Source: JACCXJ01 sp052387115 (GTDB lineage Bacteria; Pseudomonadota; Gammaproteobacteria; JACCXJ01). From it: a stretch of 7,098 nt of DNA. The stretch is taken from assembly GCA_052387115.1 (NCBI GenBank), contig JBQTJM010000438.1, positions 1 through 7,098 on the forward strand, in the 5' to 3' direction. Below are positions 5,672-7,098 of this stretch, one piece after another; the stretch's first letter is position 1; each line of letters begins with the position of its first letter. The notes under the pieces were generated by a model, which was not told the DNA's origin, made no database searches, and was given only the letters and a program-made list of their open reading frames with translations. A program made the translations under genes and the position numbers.

Positions 5672-6886
5672 ATGGCGTCGGTAGCGCAACCCTCATTGCA
5701 AGAACGCATATTCGCCTGGCTATTCGCCCACCCCGATCTCTTCTTCGGGGTCCTGCGCTGGGTCAAGCCCGTGCTCGTCACCAAGGGCCTCACCATCGTC
5801 ACCCGTTTCGATCATGTCCAGGAGGTGCTGTCGCGCGACTGGGTCTTTCAGGTCCCTTACCAGCAGAAAATGGAGCGCGTAACGGCCGGGGAGAACTTCT
5901 TCCTCGGCATGCAGAACACCCCGGAGTACACGCGCGATGTCTCCAACATGCGCCTGGCCGTGCGCCGTACCGACGTCGACGAGCGCATCGCGCCCTTCGT
6001 CACGCGCACGGCCGAGGACATCCTGGCCGCGAGCGGCGGCCGCATCGATGTCGTGCAGGCCTTGACCCGCGTGGTGCCGACCCGGCTCCTCGGCGATTAT
6101 TTCGGCACCCCGGGTTGGGAGGAGAATGAATTCACGGATGCCGCCACGGCCATGTTCCAGTACCTCTTCTATCCGGATGACACGGCGGTCGAGAAGCTCG
6201 CGCTGGAAGCGGCTGCCGAGACCCGCGCCTATCTCGACGTGCTCATCGCCGAGCGCAAGCGCGATCGGGGGCGCCGCGACGATGTGATCGAGCGTTGCCT
6301 GACGATGCAGGACGCGGGGCTGCCGGGCATGGACGACCTCTCGATCCGCAACAACCTCATCGGGCTCATCATCGGCGCGATCCCGACCACCTCGAAAAGC
6401 GCGGCCTTGACGCTCGACTATCTATTGAGCCACCCGGAGCTATTGCCCAAGGCCCAGGCGGCGGCGCGCGCGGACGACGACGCGCTCATGGCCAAGTATG
6501 TGCTCGAGTGCCTGCGCTTCAGCTCCTTCGCGGCCGGGATCGCACGCGTGTGTGCCGAGGACTACGTGGTCGCCCGCGGTACCCTGTGGGCGACCAGGAT
6601 CCCCAAGGGCGCCCCGGTCCTGGCGGCGACGCAATCGGCGATGATGGATTGGCGGGCGTTGAAATCTCCCAGGGAGTTCCTGCTGGACCGGCCCGACCAT
6701 GTGTACATGCATTTCGGCTTCGCACTCCACACCTGCTTCGGGTACTACATCAACCTGGTGCAGATCCCGCGCATCGTCAAGGCGGTCTTGAAGCGCGACG
6801 GATTGCGCCGCGCCGCCGGCCCGGAAGGGCAGATGCAGAGCGCCGGCCCGTTCCCGGTACACATGCGCCTGGAGTTCAATCCCTGA
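5672..6886 (+). CDS. Cytochrome P450 with atypical I-helix
   Basis: 404 residues, a normal length for a soluble bacterial P450; no signal or membrane anchor. ExxR of the K-helix is Glu279-Cys-Leu-Arg282. The heme loop HFGFALHTCFGYYI places the thiolate ligand at Cys355, with His353 and Gly357 as usual; Ala351 replaces the common Gly. The I-helix reads GLIIGAIPTTSKSAA (231-245): Thr239-Thr240 are kept but Pro238 stands where Asp or Glu is expected. Since that acid supports O2 activation, the enzyme might use peroxide or rearrange hydroperoxides instead; this is inference. FLLDRPDHVYMHFG before the heme loop is like the bacterial DRP...H.FG pattern. No redox partner gene is in the window. The strong Shine-Dalgarno fixes the start. 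A GST-like gene follows on the same strand after 64 bp and is the likely functional partner. Substrate unknown. Confidence 0.93.
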   Translation: MASVAQPSLQERIFAWLFAHPDLFFGVLRWVKPVLVTKGLTIVTRFDHVQEVLSRDWVFQVPYQQKMERVTAGENFFLGMQNTPEYTRDVSNMRLAVRRTDVDERIAPFVTRTAEDILAASGGRIDVVQALTRVVPTRLLGDYFGTPGWEENEFTDAATAMFQYLFYPDDTAVEKLALEAAAETRAYLDVLIAERKRDRGRRDDVIERCLTMQDAGLPGMDDLSIRNNLIGLIIGAIPTTSKSAALTLDYLLSHPELLPKAQAAARADDDALMAKYVLECLRFSSFAAGIARVCAEDYVVARGTLWATRIPKGAPVLAATQSAMMDWRALKSPREFLLDRPDHVYMHFGFALHTCFGYYINLVQIPRIVKAVLKRDGLRRAAGPEGQMQSAGPFPVHMRLEFNP

Positions 6887-6950
6887 CAGGGCGTTCGATG
6901 GCGGAACCGTCGGCCTGTTATCGTACCCGCCCATCTCGGAGAAAACCCCA

Positions 6951-7098
6951 ATGGCCGACCCCGGCCCCGCACCGAGCGTCCCGCGCCTCATCACCTTCCC
7001 GCCGAGCAGCGACTGCGAAAACGCCCGCTGGGTCCTCGATCGTTACGGCATCGCTTACCGCGAAGAGCCGCACGCGCCCCCGTTCTTCCTGCCTGTGC
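6951..7098 (+). CDS. Glutathione S-transferase-like protein, N-terminal end (3' end outside window)
   Basis: ATG at 6951 is preceded by GGAG (6938-6941). The 49 visible codons stay open to the window end. LITFPPSSDCENARWVLDRY GIAYREEPHAPPFFLPV has the beta-strand, loop, helix start of a thioredoxin-fold GST N-terminal domain. Ser19/Ser20 or Cys22 are in the place where the catalytic Ser or Cys of GSTs sits, and the loop is followed by the conserved (A/V)RWxLxxxGIxYxxE pattern. A Pro-rich stretch (ADPGPAPSVP) precedes the fold. The C-terminal helical domain is not in the window, so a full GST is likely but unproven. Its position behind the P450 gene suggests it conjugates, isomerises or reduces a P450 product, or detoxifies a related compound. 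Confidence 0.75.
   Translation, partial: MADPGPAPSVPRLITFPPSSDCENARWVLDRYGIAYREEPHAPPFFLPV

Noticed and set aside
5284..5802. Minus-strand open frame of 172 codons in the divergent region
   Set aside because: It overlaps the P450 start and the regB start, has no ribosome binding site, and resembles no family; an internal start near 5607 is no better.
1..7098. CRISPR array, tRNA, rRNA or intact insertion sequence
   Set aside because: No regularly spaced repeats, cloverleaf-like or rRNA-like sequence, and no transposase or terminal inverted repeats could be recognised.

Overview
The window is high-GC DNA with tightly packed genes. It encodes a RegB/RegA-type redox two-component system with the ubiquinone box and the redox-active cysteine of that family, next to an Mth938-domain gene. 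This suggests a proteobacterium, most likely a gammaproteobacterium; the species cannot be told from the sequence alone.

Left part (1-1668, plus strand, loosely packed). The window opens in the last 61 codons of a transglutaminase-like protein. A second, isolated 28-codon transglutaminase C-terminus lies at 1550-1636, and the two copies share a 31-bp direct repeat (29/31 identical). Between them are two small genes: a 67-residue winged-helix-like protein and a 99-residue exported protein rich in Pro, Ala and Glu. They are separated by 1 bp and closed by a strong hairpin terminator at 969-993. The following 550 bp (997-1549) hold no convincing gene, only a decayed-looking open frame and a GC-rich inverted repeat. 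This part looks like the debris of a rearrangement or a degraded tandem duplication.

Centre (1669-5320, minus strand). Five genes run from right to left with gaps of 5-8 bp, except 41 bp between the third and fourth: regB histidine kinase, regA response regulator, an Mth938-domain protein, an HpcH/HpaI-family aldolase, and a DUF5071-like protein. The first three look like one transcription unit. The 41-bp gap contains a perfect 20-bp palindrome, which may reduce or modulate read-through into the last two.

Right part (5321-7098). A 351-bp divergent intergenic region separates regB from a plus-strand cytochrome P450 gene with an excellent ribosome binding site. A glutathione S-transferase-like gene begins 64 bp after it and runs off the window. 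The P450 keeps the heme-ligand cysteine and ExxR motif, but has proline where the I-helix acid is expected and alanine for a usual glycine in the heme loop, so its chemistry may not be ordinary monooxygenation. The best candidates for something undescribed are the P450/GST pair opposite a redox regulator and the small gene pair trapped between transglutaminase ends.
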